DNA from: Frankia alni ACN14a
GTDB taxonomy: Bacteria > Actinomycetota > Actinomycetes > Frankiales > Frankiaceae
Direction: 5' to 3'
NCBI RefSeq assembly: GCF_000058485.1
Contig: NC_008278.1
Span: forward strand, 4,644,962 to 4,708,961
DNA: 64,000 bases
Position 1 is the stretch's first letter. Each line of letters starts with the position of its first letter. Below are positions 26,398 through 36,086 of this stretch, in pieces. The notes beneath the pieces are model-generated. The model was not told where the DNA came from and ran no database searches. It saw nothing but the letters and a program-made list of their open reading frames with translations. A program made the position numbers and the translations under genes.

Positions 26398-28146
26398 ATG
26401 AACCTTTCTCACGACGACGCCGCCGTCCCCCCGGACGCGCCCCATCCCCTCACCGCGTCGCCCCACCGTTTCCCGCGTCGGACGCCGGCCACCGCCACCG
26501 GCCCTCGACGCGCGACCGCCCTGCCCCACCTGGGCCGTTCCGGGCGAAGCCACCCCGGCGCGACGCACCGACCCGCCACCCCCGAACCGCCTTCCCTCGG
26601 ACCGACCTCCCCCGAACCGACGACCCCCGAACCGACGACCCTCAAGCCGACGACCCTCGAGCCGACGACCCTCGAGCCGAGGTCCCCCGAACCGGTGTCT
26701 GCTGGGTCCGCCTCCCCCGTCGCGGCCTGTCCCCGGCCGGCAGAGCAGTCCATCCCGACGGGCTCATCGCCCGTTCGGACCATGCCCGCACCACCCGCAC
26801 CACCCGCCGCTCCCGACGGCGTGGCGACCCGCGGTTACGGCGCGTTGGTGGACCAGCCGGGCGGGTGGGTGCGCGTCGCGGCCGGACTGGTGGGGCGGCT
26901 ACCCATCTCGATGCTGGGTCTGGGCAGCCTTCTGCTCGTGGCGGACGTCACCGGCTCCTACGGCCAGGCCGGTGCCGTCAGCGCGACCCTGGCCCTGGCC
27001 GGCGCCCTCGCGGGTCCCGTGATCAGCCGGCTCATCGACCGGGCCGGCGCCCGCCGGGTGCTGCTCGTGCTCACCGGCCTGCACGTGCTCGCGGGTGCCG
27101 TGTTCGGGTTCGTGGTGCTGGTCCGGGCGTCGACCGCGATGGTGCTGGCCGCGGCCGCGCTGACCGGCGCGACACTGCCCCAGGTCGGCGCGGTGGCCCG
27201 GGAACGCTGGGCCACCCTGCTCGCGGGCTCGCCCACCCTCCAGTCGGCCTACGCCCTGGAGTCCGTGCTGGACGAGGTGGCGTTCGCCCTTGGGCCCGCC
27301 GCGGCCGGCCTGCTCGCCGGTGCGCTGCCCCCCGCCGGGCTGATCGCCGCCCTGGCCTGCGCGGCGACGGCGGTACCGCTGTTCGCGGCCCTCCCGGCCC
27401 CGGATGCGCCCCGGCCCGTCCCGACCATGCCCGCCACCGTCACCACACCCGGCGCCCTGCCCGCCACCGTCACCACGCCCGCCACCGTCACCACGTCCGC
27501 CACCGGTGCCCGGCCCGACGCAGGCACCCCACCCGACGCCGGCACCTGCGCAATGGCCGCCCCCCGATCCGTACCGGTGGCGCTGCTGCCCGGCATGCCG
27601 TCAGTGATCATCGTTTTCGTCGGACTCGGCGGATTCTTCGGCGCCGGTGAGGTCGCTCTGATCGCGCTCGGCCGCGAGCATGGTTGGGGAGCCGGCGCTG
27701 GGCTGCTACCCGTCCTGATCACCGTGGTGAGCCTGCTCAGCGGGCTGGTCTACGGCGCGCGGCCGGCCACCGGCGACCCGGTGCGCCGGTTCGCGCTTGC
27801 GGGCGTGGCGCTGGCGGTGGCGGCGGTGCTGATCCCGGCCACCGACCGGCTGGTCCTGGTCGTGGTGGGGGCCGGCCTCGTCGGCCTCCCCCTGGCCCCG
27901 CTGATGATCCTCGGAAACACCGTCGCCGGACGGCTGGTTCCCGCCGCCCGGCGGACCGAGGGCTTCACCTGGCTCACCGCCGGAACGAGCGTCGGGGCAG
28001 CGGTCAGCTCGCCGCTGTGCGGGATGGTCGTGGACGCCGCCGGGGCGCGGCCGGCGACCGTCGCCATCCCGATCTCGGCCGGGTTGGCCGCCGTCGGCGC
28101 GCTGCTCGCGGCGCGGTCCGACACCGCTCGATCCGACACCGCATGA
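26398..28146 (+). CDS. MFS-family transporter
   Basis: A membrane transporter of 582 residues if it starts at ATG 26398, or 454 if at ATG 26782. Twelve membrane segments begin near residue 160 (LVGRLPISMLGLGSLLLVAD), with the MFS loop 2-3 signature SRLIDRAGARRVLL and a long polar loop between helices 6 and 7. The order matches actinobacterial drug-efflux-type MFS proteins; the substrate is unknown. The N-terminal 120 residues are low complexity, including EPTTPEPTTLKPTTLEPTT encoded by tandem repeats at 26600-26690, so the shorter start may be the real one. The gene ends in a RSDTA repeat that continues as DNA past the stop codon. Confidence 0.82.
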   Translation: MNLSHDDAAVPPDAPHPLTASPHRFPRRTPATATGPRRATALPHLGRSGRSHPGATHRPATPEPPSLGPTSPEPTTPEPTTLKPTTLEPTTLEPRSPEPVSAGSASPVAACPRPAEQSIPTGSSPVRTMPAPPAPPAAPDGVATRGYGALVDQPGGWVRVAAGLVGRLPISMLGLGSLLLVADVTGSYGQAGAVSATLALAGALAGPVISRLIDRAGARRVLLVLTGLHVLAGAVFGFVVLVRASTAMVLAAAALTGATLPQVGAVARERWATLLAGSPTLQSAYALESVLDEVAFALGPAAAGLLAGALPPAGLIAALACAATAVPLFAALPAPDAPRPVPTMPATVTTPGALPATVTTPATVTTSATGARPDAGTPPDAGTCAMAAPRSVPVALLPGMPSVIIVFVGLGGFFGAGEVALIALGREHGWGAGAGLLPVLITVVSLLSGLVYGARPATGDPVRRFALAGVALAVAAVLIPATDRLVLVVVGAGLVGLPLAPLMILGNTVAGRLVPAARRTEGFTWLTAGTSVGAAVSSPLCGMVVDAAGARPATVAIPISAGLAAVGALLAARSDTARSDTA

Positions 28147-28491
28147 GGCGACACCGCCCGATCGGACACCGCGTGAGCCGACACCGCCCGATCCGACACG
28201 CATGAGCCGACACCGCACGGACCGATCCCGCGCCCGGTCCGCCGTCCCGGACCCGAACGGCTGACCCGATCCGTGCGGCGCCGTCCGCGAGCGTGCATCG
28301 CCGATGGCTTCACCGTCGCGCCATATATTCGCACGGGAAATCTCACCTTCCGTTCATCTTCGGACCGCATGGTGTCATCGGAACGCGGGGTCCGTCGACG
28401 CATGCCCTGATCCGCGCCACGGGTGGCCGAGCCGCTGCGACGGCGTCGGATCCACGCGTGCAGCACGTCCACGGCAGCAACGGGAGGTCCG
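28147..28491. other. intergenic region with decayed repeats
   Basis: 345 bases. From 28147 to about 28210 there are imperfect copies of a GACACCGCxCGATC unit that also forms the last codons of the MFS gene. The part 28310-28390 is AT-richer (CCATATATTCG) and probably carries the promoter for the small membrane protein. Confidence 0.5.
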
Positions 28492-28608
28492 ATGATGAAC
28501 CATCTGCTCGCAGGAGTGATCATCGAGGTGGTCGGGACAGCCGTCATCCTCGTGCTGACCACCCTGGTCCGTCGCTGGCTTGGTGTGCCGGGCGGCCAGC
28601 GGGCCTGA
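28492..28608 (+). CDS. 38-residue single-span membrane peptide
   Basis: A very short gene with a strong ribosome site (GGGAGG, 4 bases before ATG 28492). The peptide is one membrane helix (LLAGVIIEVVGTAVILVLTT) followed by a positively charged VRRWLG segment, so it should insert with its C terminus in the cytoplasm. I do not recognise the family. It is alone, with an ATPase gene converging on it. Small single-span peptides often regulate transporters, but no partner is shown. The 3' end runs into a 21-bp tandem repeat. Confidence 0.6.
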   Translation: MMNHLLAGVIIEVVGTAVILVLTTLVRRWLGVPGGQRA

Positions 28609-28668
28609 CCCGGCGGTCAGCGGGCCTGATCCGGCGGTCAGCGGGCCTGATCCGGCGGTCAGAGGGCC
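28597..28668. repeat. 21-bp tandem repeat, 3.4 copies
   Basis: Copies of CAGCGGGCCTGATCCGGCGG plus T (21 bp) at 28597-28617, 28618-28638 and 28639-28659, with a partial fourth. The first copy includes the stop codon of the small membrane peptide gene; the rest lie between it and the convergent ATPase gene. Confidence 0.85.
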
Positions 28669-28728
28669 GCCCGCCGCCTCGGCCGGGCCACCTCGCCGCC
28701 TCGACCGGGTCAGCCCGGATCCGGCGGG

Positions 28729-31700
28729 TCAACGCGGGCCGGGTGACGTCTGGGCACTGTGCCGCCTCGCCGCCCGCCAGGCCGCGAAGGTGGCCGCGCC
28801 GGCGGCGCCCAGCGCGATGCACCAGCCGACCGGCCCGACCGGGCGGGACCCGAACAGTGCGCTGAGCACGGGCATCTGCACCAGCACGGCGAGCACGACC
28901 ACGTTGGCGATCGCCGTCGTGATGACCAGTGGGTCCCGGCCCGCGAGGGTCAGGGTCTGGCCCAGCTGGGCCCCGACGAGCGCGAGCAGCGCGACGGTCG
29001 ACGCGCGCCGCCGGCTGCCGGTCAGCCGGGCGAGCAGCCAGGCGGCGCTCGCTCCGCCCGCGGTCGCCCCGCCCCGGATCAGCAGGATGCGTCGCAGCGG
29101 GCCGGTGAGCCAGTCGGTCGCCGCCACGCCGCCGCGGCGGACACCCCCCGGCCCGGCCGGGCTGGTCCTGGGCAGCGCCCGCTCGGCAGCCTCGCCCGAC
29201 CGGGGAGACTCCACGCCGTCGACGGCGCAGGGCCGACCGCCCTGCGGCGCACGACCCCGGACGGCGAGCGCCATCGCCGGGGCCATGTCGGTCAGCAGGT
29301 TGACGAGCAGGAGCTGGCGCGGACTCAACGGCGCCGTCCCCCCGAGGGCCGTGCCGAGGACGGTGAACGCGACCTCCCCGGCGTTGCCGCCGACCAGCAC
29401 GGACACCGCATCGGTCACCGCCCGCGACATGCCCGCGCCCTCCTCGATGGCGTCGACCAGACGCGTGACGTCGGCGTCGGTGAGCAGCAGGTCGGCGGCG
29501 CCGGTGGCCGCCGCCGACCCGTGGCCGCGGACGGCGACACCGACGTCGGCGGCGCGAATGGCGGCGGCGTCGTTCGTGCCATCCCCGGTCATGGCCACGA
29601 CGTGGCCACGCCGGCGCAACGCGAGGACGAGACGCACCTTCTGCTCGGGGGAGATGCGCGCGAACACCGTCGCCTCCTCCACCCGACGTGCGTAGTCCTC
29701 GTCGCCCAGCGCCGCCAGCTCCGCGCCGGTGACGATGTGGTCGGCCCCCGGGACGCCGAGCTCGGCGGCGATCGCGCCGGCGGTCACCGGGTGGTCCCCG
29801 GTCACGACGAGCACCCTGATACCGGCCTCGACCAGCCGGCGCACGGCCGGAGCGGCCGACGGTCGAGGCGTGTCGGCCAGGCCGAGGAAGCCGACGAGTT
29901 CCAGGCCGCGCAGCTGCTCCGCCCGCATCGGGGCGGTCCGCGCGAGCGTGGTCCGACCGGGTGACGGGTGGTCCGCACGGGCGACGGCGAGGACGCGGAG
30001 CCCGCGCCGGGCCAGGTCCTCGGCGACCGACGCCGCCGCGCGCCGCCGGACGGGCCCCAACCCGCAGCGGTCGAGCAGCACCTCCGGGGCACCCTTGACG
30101 GCGAGCTCCACCGTCCCGTCCGGGCCACGCAGCAGCGTGGCCGCGTATCCACGCGCGGTCTCGAACGGCGTCTCCGCCAGGCGCTCCCCCCACGGGGCAA
30201 GTCCACGGGCGGCGTCGAGCACCGCCCGGTCGGTGGCATGCGGCACCGGCCCGCCCGGCGCGGGACTGGCCCCGGCCGCGATCCGATGTACGGCTGCCGC
30301 GGCCGGGTCGGTGGCGGCGACCCGACGCCACCGGGCGGCGGCGGGCACACCCGCGGTACCGTCCGGCCCCTCCCGGGCGCCGCCCGCGCGGACCACGACG
30401 TCGCGCAGCACCAGCCGCCCCTCGGTGAGGGTGCCCGTCTTGTCGAAGCACACGGTGTCGACGCGGCCGAGGGCCTCGACGGTGCGGGAGGAGCGGACGA
30501 GCACGCCGAGCCGGGCCAGGCGGCGTGCCGACGCCATCTGCGCGACGGTGGCGACCAGCGGAAGCCCCTCGGGGACCGCGGCCACCGCCACGGCCACTCC
30601 GGCGTTGACGGCGGACCGCAGCGACGTGCCGCGCAGCCAGGACAGGCCCGCCACGGCGACTCCGCTGATCGCGGTGAGCGGCATCGCCAGCCGGGTCAGG
30701 TCGGCGAGCCGGGCCTGCACGCCCGGCGGCCCGCCGTGGCCGACCGCCGCCTGCCCCGCCCGACCGGCCTCGGTCGCCGCGCCGACGGCGACCACCACCG
30801 CCCGACCGGACCCCGCAAGCACGGTCGTCCCCTCGTAGAGCATGTTGCGCCGCTCGGCGAGTGCGGCGCCCGGCGTCGGGGCGATGTCCTTCACGACGGG
30901 CACCGACTCCCCCGTCAGGGAGGACTCGTCGACCTCCAGGGACTCGGCGTGGACCAGGCGGGCATCCGCGGGCACCACGTCGGCGGCACGCACGTCGACG
31001 AGGTCGCCCGTACGCAGGTCACTCGCGTCGACAAGTGCGGTCCCCGCCGTCGTCACCAACCGGGCCAGCGGGGTGTGCCGGGCCACCAGGCGGCGCATCA
31101 CCGCCTCGGCCCTGGCCCGCTGCGCGCCGCTGACCACCGCGTTGGCCACCGACACGCCCGCCACGAGCGCCGCGTCGACCGTCGAGCCGAGCACCGCGCT
31201 CGCGGCGGCCCCGACGAACAGCACCGGGATGAGCGGATCGCGCAGGTCGGAGAGCACTGCGCCGGGGAGGCCACGGACGGTGGACGCCATCGAGCCCAGG
31301 GCCCGTCCGGAGGTCGGGGACTCGTTGGTCCCCGCGGCCGGCCGGCCCGTCGGTGCCGGACCGTCGGACCGCGCCTCCACGGTCGTGGTCCCCTCGGGCG
31401 GGTCCGGCCGAGGGGAGTCCGGTTCGGCGGTGTCGGCGACGGCCAGATCCGCCGGGTCCCGCGGACCGGCGGTCAGCCGGCGTCGCACGGTGTCCGCGGA
31501 CAGGGCATGCCAGTCCGTGCGCCAGGTGGGCGCCGGCGGGTTGCGCCGGTCGGCGCGGCTCGCCCCGAGCGCGCCGAGGGCCATCGCGGCGAGCGCGGCG
31601 GCGCTGACCGGCCCGCCGCGCAGGAGTGCCGCGGGCCGGATCAACGCCGCCCGGCCCTGGCCCGTACCGGCGTCCTCGCGTCCCAGACCGGCGATGGTGG

Positions 31701-33672
31701 TGAGGACGGCCAGGGCCGATGCGGAGTGGGCGAGCGTCGCCGACCGACTGCTGACCGCCGCGGCGACCGGCGGTAGCTGCAGGATCCGCCAGGCGTCGGT
31801 CAGCCCGTCCGCGCAGATCAGATCCGCGGACCAGGGCGGCCGGGCACCAGGGGTGTCCACTCCGACGGCGACGTCCGCGCGGAACAGCGCGTCGGCATCG
31901 CCGGGAGCGACCACCGACGCCTGCGGTCGTTCACCCCCGGCCACGACGGCGACCACCCGGCCGGCCGCCTGCAACCGCCAGACCTCGGTGTCCGCGGCCG
32001 TGCCCGCGGGCAGCACGGTGTCGACGAGCGCGGCGAGCTCGGCCGTGCTGGCGTGGGCGGTGAGCACGACGGTGCCGCACGACCGGGCGGCGCGCAGGAG
32101 CGCCTCGGCGAGACCGTCGAGTTCGGCGCCGAGGACGGCGCGGGCGCGACGGCGTCCGACGCGAAGCTCGACGGGTAGTCCGGACGGGTGCAGCGCCGAG
32201 CGCGGCCCGCCGGCGTGCACCGCGACCATCCGGGCGGACCCCTCCCGCGCGACGACGTCGCCCGGCTGGAACATCCGCCGCGGGTCCACCTCGTCGACCA
32301 GTCGGTCCGTGCGCGACCACGTGGCCGCATCGGCGGCGGACAGCACCCGCATCCGCTCCCCCAGCAGGACCGGCGCGCAGACGACGACGGCGTCGATCCG
32401 ATCGAGTCGTCGCAGGCTGGCGGCGTCGAGGATCAGCACGTCCCGAGCGGACAGCCGGCGCGCCGCCGTGGCCGCGAAGACCTCACGGCCCAGTCGGGCC
32501 GCTCGCGGCACGGCCGCCAGTACCAGCTCGCCGCCGACCCGCGGGGAGCCCGTCGCGAGCAGACCGGCCGCGCCGACCGCGAGCCCGACGGCGGCCATCC
32601 GCTCGGCGCTGCGTTCGAGCGGGCCGGCGGGAAGCGGGCGGGGCCGGTGTCCCCGCGCGCCGGCGCCGAGCTCGCCGGGCGACGGGGTGTCCGGGAAGGC
32701 TCGCCGGCCTGGGACCGCACCGACCGACTCGGACGCAGCCGCGGGCGAGACACCAGACTGGTCCGCCTGGGCGGTGCGGCGCAGCAGGTCGGACTGGCGC
32801 CGGAGGAACACCGCCCGTTCGGCGAACAGCTCGCCGACGGCCGCCGCCCGGTGGGCCACGCCGACGACGAGGATGTCCGGGCTCTGGGTCACCGCGCCCG
32901 CCCCCGCGCCGAGCAGGCCGATCACCAGGTCGGCACCGCGCTGGCCGAGGCGGCGTTCGACTGCCCGCCGGACCCACGGTTGGTGATCCACGAGCGCCAC
33001 CACGGCTCCCGCCGCGCGCGGTACCGCGGGTACCCGGCACACTCGGGCCACCACAGCGACGCCGAGCGCCGCGGTGTCCACGCCGAGCGCGATCATCGCG
33101 GCGGCCACCGGCTCCGGATCCCCCGGGTAGGCGGAACCATCCTGATCACCGTCCACGCCGGCCCGCGTGTACCCGGCGTCCGGGCCCGGCTCGCCGAGGG
33201 CACCCTGGCGCAGGACTCTCTCCGCCGCGTCGACGGCCTCGACCAGCTCCGCCACGTCCACCCGATCGGAGTCGAAGCTGATCAGGACCCGCCCCAGGGC
33301 CTCGTCGACCTCGGCCCAGTCGACGCCGTCCAGGCGATGCAGTGCGGCGACGACCGCGCGGTGCAGCCGGCGCCGGTGGGCGTCGGCGACCGCCGGATCC
33401 GGCTGGGTGCCCTCGGGCCAGGGCGGATGAACCTCGATGTGCGCGTCGCCGTCCCGAGTCCACACGTGCCGCGGTCGCCGCTGCGACCGGGTCAGCTCGG
33501 TGCTCAGCGTCCGCACGAGCACCGCCGCCGCGGCCCTGGCCGCGGTCGGGCCGGGCAGTCTCACGTGCGGAGGATCAACCTCGAAGGCGAGGCCGAGCCG
33601 CGCCGCCGCTGTGACCGTTGTGACCAGACCGCTCGGCGCCAGACCGCTCGGCACCAGGACGCGAGGAACCAC
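28729..33672 (-). CDS. giant P-type ATPase (CtpI-like)
   Basis: About 1647 residues, close to the size of mycobacterial CtpI. The C-terminal half is a complete P-type ATPase: SSLTGESVPVV near residue 918, AVPEGLPLVATVAQ in helix 4, CFDKTGTLTEG near 1077 and MTGDGTNDAAAIRAAD near 1360. The N-terminal 800 residues contain a degenerate heavy-metal-domain-like segment (VDWAEVDEALGRVLISFDSD) without CxxC, paired hydrophobic stretches and a second, dead-looking hydrolase region. The transported ion is unknown for the family. The start is uncertain: GTG 33670-33672 overlaps the previous gene by 98 bases. Co-transcription with that upstream membrane protein is likely. Confidence 0.85.
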   Translation of the reverse strand: MVPRVLVPSGLAPSGLVTTVTAAARLGLAFEVDPPHVRLPGPTAARAAAAVLVRTLSTELTRSQRRPRHVWTRDGDAHIEVHPPWPEGTQPDPAVADAHRRRLHRAVVAALHRLDGVDWAEVDEALGRVLISFDSDRVDVAELVEAVDAAERVLRQGALGEPGPDAGYTRAGVDGDQDGSAYPGDPEPVAAAMIALGVDTAALGVAVVARVCRVPAVPRAAGAVVALVDHQPWVRRAVERRLGQRGADLVIGLLGAGAGAVTQSPDILVVGVAHRAAAVGELFAERAVFLRRQSDLLRRTAQADQSGVSPAAASESVGAVPGRRAFPDTPSPGELGAGARGHRPRPLPAGPLERSAERMAAVGLAVGAAGLLATGSPRVGGELVLAAVPRAARLGREVFAATAARRLSARDVLILDAASLRRLDRIDAVVVCAPVLLGERMRVLSAADAATWSRTDRLVDEVDPRRMFQPGDVVAREGSARMVAVHAGGPRSALHPSGLPVELRVGRRRARAVLGAELDGLAEALLRAARSCGTVVLTAHASTAELAALVDTVLPAGTAADTEVWRLQAAGRVVAVVAGGERPQASVVAPGDADALFRADVAVGVDTPGARPPWSADLICADGLTDAWRILQLPPVAAAVSSRSATLAHSASALAVLTTIAGLGREDAGTGQGRAALIRPAALLRGGPVSAAALAAMALGALGASRADRRNPPAPTWRTDWHALSADTVRRRLTAGPRDPADLAVADTAEPDSPRPDPPEGTTTVEARSDGPAPTGRPAAGTNESPTSGRALGSMASTVRGLPGAVLSDLRDPLIPVLFVGAAASAVLGSTVDAALVAGVSVANAVVSGAQRARAEAVMRRLVARHTPLARLVTTAGTALVDASDLRTGDLVDVRAADVVPADARLVHAESLEVDESSLTGESVPVVKDIAPTPGAALAERRNMLYEGTTVLAGSGRAVVVAVGAATEAGRAGQAAVGHGGPPGVQARLADLTRLAMPLTAISGVAVAGLSWLRGTSLRSAVNAGVAVAVAAVPEGLPLVATVAQMASARRLARLGVLVRSSRTVEALGRVDTVCFDKTGTLTEGRLVLRDVVVRAGGAREGPDGTAGVPAAARWRRVAATDPAAAAVHRIAAGASPAPGGPVPHATDRAVLDAARGLAPWGERLAETPFETARGYAATLLRGPDGTVELAVKGAPEVLLDRCGLGPVRRRAAASVAEDLARRGLRVLAVARADHPSPGRTTLARTAPMRAEQLRGLELVGFLGLADTPRPSAAPAVRRLVEAGIRVLVVTGDHPVTAGAIAAELGVPGADHIVTGAELAALGDEDYARRVEEATVFARISPEQKVRLVLALRRRGHVVAMTGDGTNDAAAIRAADVGVAVRGHGSAAATGAADLLLTDADVTRLVDAIEEGAGMSRAVTDAVSVLVGGNAGEVAFTVLGTALGGTAPLSPRQLLLVNLLTDMAPAMALAVRGRAPQGGRPCAVDGVESPRSGEAAERALPRTSPAGPGGVRRGGVAATDWLTGPLRRILLIRGGATAGGASAAWLLARLTGSRRRASTVALLALVGAQLGQTLTLAGRDPLVITTAIANVVVLAVLVQMPVLSALFGSRPVGPVGWCIALGAAGAATFAAWRAARRHSAQTSPGPR

Positions 33673-35131
33673 GCCCCCGGGAACCGGGTTCGTGGCGGCC
33701 GTTCTCGCTGTGGCCGTCGCGGTCGGACAGCCCGCCGGGCCCGTGTTCGGCATGCCGGAACCGGCGCCACAAACCGCGCGGGCCGAGTCCGGTGGGCAGC
33801 TCCGCGCTGATCTCGACCTCGGCCTCCCGCTCCCGCGCAGGAGCAACCTGCGATCCCACGGCATGCCCGGCCACATAGGTGCCGGCCGCGATGGCCAACG
33901 CCACCGGCCACTCGATCAGCTCGACCACGGCCAGGGTGCCCAGGCCCAGGTAGTAGGCGGTGCGTCCCGGGGAAGGCAGGCTCAGCGGCCCCACCCGGAC
34001 CTGGCCGCCCGGCGCGGGTGGGGGGGAGACCTCGAAATGGGCGGTGACGAAGGGAAGTCGTAGTGTCGCCGTACGTAGCTCCGTATGAGTGTCCTCGCGG
34101 CGAGACGCCCGGGTGGCCCTCCCCACCGGCGTGGAGCTCACCCGAAGGGCCGAGGAAGCTGTCACCCGGCTGCCTGCGGGATTTCGGACGGTGCCGCGTG
34201 CGCTCACCGCGCGGCCCGACGTCGTCGCCGTGCCGCGACCCGATGCCGGCCTGGTCACGGAGGCCCGCGATGTCGTGGGACGCTTCGCCGCGGCGGCCCG
34301 GCTGCTTGCAGCGCGGGTCGTGGTGCTCCCGGCGGCCGCCACCGACCGGCCGCCGCCGGCGTCACCCGACGCCGACCTGTCCGTTGCGGAGTCGGCGACC
34401 GCCGAGGCCGTGCTGCCGCGCCCGGACGCCGCCCGGGTCGGCGTCGACCGGCTGGCGGGGCCCGTTCGGGCGGCCCCCGCCCGCGCGGTGGTCGACCGGG
34501 CGGGCGTGGTCCCTCCCGCGGTCTGCGTGGTCGTCCCGACGGAGGCCGACTCCGTCGGCGCCGCCGCGGCGGACCGACCGGCCGGGGCTGCCGCCCGAGT
34601 CGCGCTCGCCCGGGTGGAGCCGGCGCGCGCGGGGGAGGACTTCGCGCTCGCCGGGCCCGACTGTCCCGCCCTCGCGGTGCCGGCCCTGGCGGTGCTGGTC
34701 TTCGCCTCGGTGGCTCCCTCTGCGGCGGTCCTGCCGGCGCCGGACTTCGCGGTGGTGGTTCTGGCGGTGGACGTCCTGGACGGCCCGGTCCCGGAGCCGG
34801 ATCGTGCGGACCCGGGCGTGGCAGCCCCGGACTCGGCAGGTCCGGATGTTGAGGACCCGGGCGTGGCGGAACCTGCGCCGACGGAACCTGCGCCGGTGGC
34901 ACCTGCGCCGGTGGCACCTGGGGGCGTGCCGGCCGAACCTGCCTGCGATGCCGACGCCCCCGCGGACGCCGGGCCTGGCCGGGAGCCGCCGTCGCCCGAC
35001 GATGCGGCATCGTCGGCAGGTGACTGCGAGGCAGACAGGGAGGTCGGGCTGACCGGGGTCCCGGCGACGGTGCTCTGGCGCGTTCCAGCGCTGCTCGGCC
35101 CGGCGCCGTTCCTGGAGCTCGTGCTTGCCAT
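33575..35131 (-). CDS. Ala/Ser/Thr/Arg-rich protein with membrane domain
   Basis: A 518-residue protein in two parts. The first 340 residues are low complexity (Ala, Ser, Thr, Gly, Arg) and look disordered, rather like the tails of actinobacterial histone-H1-like proteins. Residues about 360-450 are an ordered domain (TLRLPFVTAHFEVSPPPAPG, then a hydrophobic hairpin YYLGLGTLAVVELIEWPVAL and AAGTYVAGHAVG). The last 70 residues are polar. The ATG at 35129-35131 has GGGGAGG nine bases upstream. Its 3' end overlaps the start of the giant ATPase gene, so it is likely an accessory or anchor for that pump. The function is not known. Confidence 0.7.
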   Translation of the reverse strand: MASTSSRNGAGPSSAGTRQSTVAGTPVSPTSLSASQSPADDAASSGDGGSRPGPASAGASASQAGSAGTPPGATGAGATGAGSVGAGSATPGSSTSGPAESGAATPGSARSGSGTGPSRTSTARTTTAKSGAGRTAAEGATEAKTSTARAGTARAGQSGPASAKSSPARAGSTRASATRAAAPAGRSAAAAPTESASVGTTTQTAGGTTPARSTTARAGAARTGPASRSTPTRAASGRGSTASAVADSATDRSASGDAGGGRSVAAAGSTTTRAASSRAAAAKRPTTSRASVTRPASGRGTATTSGRAVSARGTVRNPAGSRVTASSALRVSSTPVGRATRASRREDTHTELRTATLRLPFVTAHFEVSPPPAPGGQVRVGPLSLPSPGRTAYYLGLGTLAVVELIEWPVALAIAAGTYVAGHAVGSQVAPAREREAEVEISAELPTGLGPRGLWRRFRHAEHGPGGLSDRDGHSENGRHEPGSRGRGSSRPGAERSGAERSGHNGHSGGAARPRLRG

Positions 35132-35313
35132 GGAGCGCTTCCTCCCCGTCAACCAGCCGGCCGTTGACTCCGAGGAGTCAGCGGACTGCGTCGATGGGTG
35201 CACAGCCTCGCAGCTTCGACGCCGGAGCGCTACCGCTCACCGCAATGATGCGACTACTTTTCGTTGCGACGTGCGCGGGCGGAGCAGCGCCGGGCGGTAC
35301 GGCCGCCCGGCGC

Positions 35314-35925
35314 TCAGAAGGCCGCGAAACCGGTCGCAAGCAGCCCGAGCGCCTCGTCGAGGATTGCGACCAGGTCCGTGCCCTCCTCCCGCAGCCACTG
35401 CTCGTACGCGGTGACTGCGACCCCCAGGTGCGCCGCCGCGACCGCCTGCGGCGTCAGGGCGTCTGCCGGCTGGCCGACCCGGCGGGCGACGAACTCGGCG
35501 AGGACGCCACGCCAGCTCGCGTAGCGCAACGTCGAGTGCGCCTGCAGGGCGGGGGTGCGCAGGATGAGCGTCATCCGGCGACGCAGCCAGGCACCCTCCG
35601 CGGGCGGATAGGTGTTGAAGTCGAGAATCGCCCGGCGCAGCACGGCAACCGTCGGTTCGCCCGCCGCGGCGGAGGCCAGCGACGCGCGCATGACCTCGAG
35701 CTGGCCGTCGAAGTCGCCCCAGGGGACGTCGTTCTTGGAGGCGAAGTAGCGGAAGAAGGTACGCCGCCCGATCCCGGCCGCGCGGGCGATGTCGTCGACG
35801 GTGGTCTCCTCGAACCCACGCTCGGTGAAGATCTGCAGGGCCAGGTGTTCGAGCTCCGCCGCGCTGGTGGCGGGCCGGCGGCCGGTGCGTCGACCGTCGG
35901 CACCCATGGTCACACCGGGGGGCAT
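35314..35925 (-). CDS. mftR: TetR-family regulator of mycofactocin type
   Basis: A 203-residue regulator with the N-terminal TetR helix-turn-helix (TTVDDIARAAGIGRRTFFRY) and the segment FASKNDVPWGDFDGQLEVMR, which is highly characteristic of MftR, the regulator of mycofactocin gene clusters. MftR represses and responds to acyl-CoA-type ligands in mycobacteria (established for that genus; ligand not shown here). The ATG at 35923-35925 has AGGGG seven bases upstream. It is divergent from the fused FadH/OYE gene with 161 bases between, the usual layout for a TetR regulator and its target. No mftA-F core genes are in the window. Confidence 0.85.
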   Translation of the reverse strand: MPPGVTMGADGRRTGRRPATSAAELEHLALQIFTERGFEETTVDDIARAAGIGRRTFFRYFASKNDVPWGDFDGQLEVMRASLASAAAGEPTVAVLRRAILDFNTYPPAEGAWLRRRMTLILRTPALQAHSTLRYASWRGVLAEFVARRVGQPADALTPQAVAAAHLGVAVTAYEQWLREEGTDLVAILDEALGLLATGFAAF

Positions 35926-36086
35926 CACTCGCCCCTCACCCCACTTCACTTCACTTTCGACACCGAGTGCCTTTAATGTCCGAGGCGGCGGGTGACGCCC
36001 GGTCGTCCCGCGTCGCGGGCACGCCGGACCCGTTGGCCGGCGGGCCGCACCCCACCTGCTACCCACCATCACCGTAGAGGAGATCG
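35926..36086. promoter_or_regulatory. divergent promoter region mftR / FadH-OYE fusion
   Basis: 161 bases between two divergent starts. It contains TTCACT direct repeats (about 35940-35955) and a CACT...AGTG inverted pair that could be the MftR operator, and an AT-rich TTTAAT (about 35971-35976) that could be a -10 box. The operator assignment is inference. Confidence 0.45.

Noticed and set aside
30842-32986. 714-codon plus-strand frame antisense to the giant ATPase
   Set aside because: Ser/Arg/Ala-rich shadow without domains; the minus strand carries clear P-type ATPase motifs.
34089-35414. 441-codon plus-strand frame, Val/Ala/Pro-rich
   Set aside because: Antisense shadow of the Ala/Ser/Thr-rich gene; repetitive composition explains the open frame, and the minus-strand gene has a strong ribosome site and a membrane domain.
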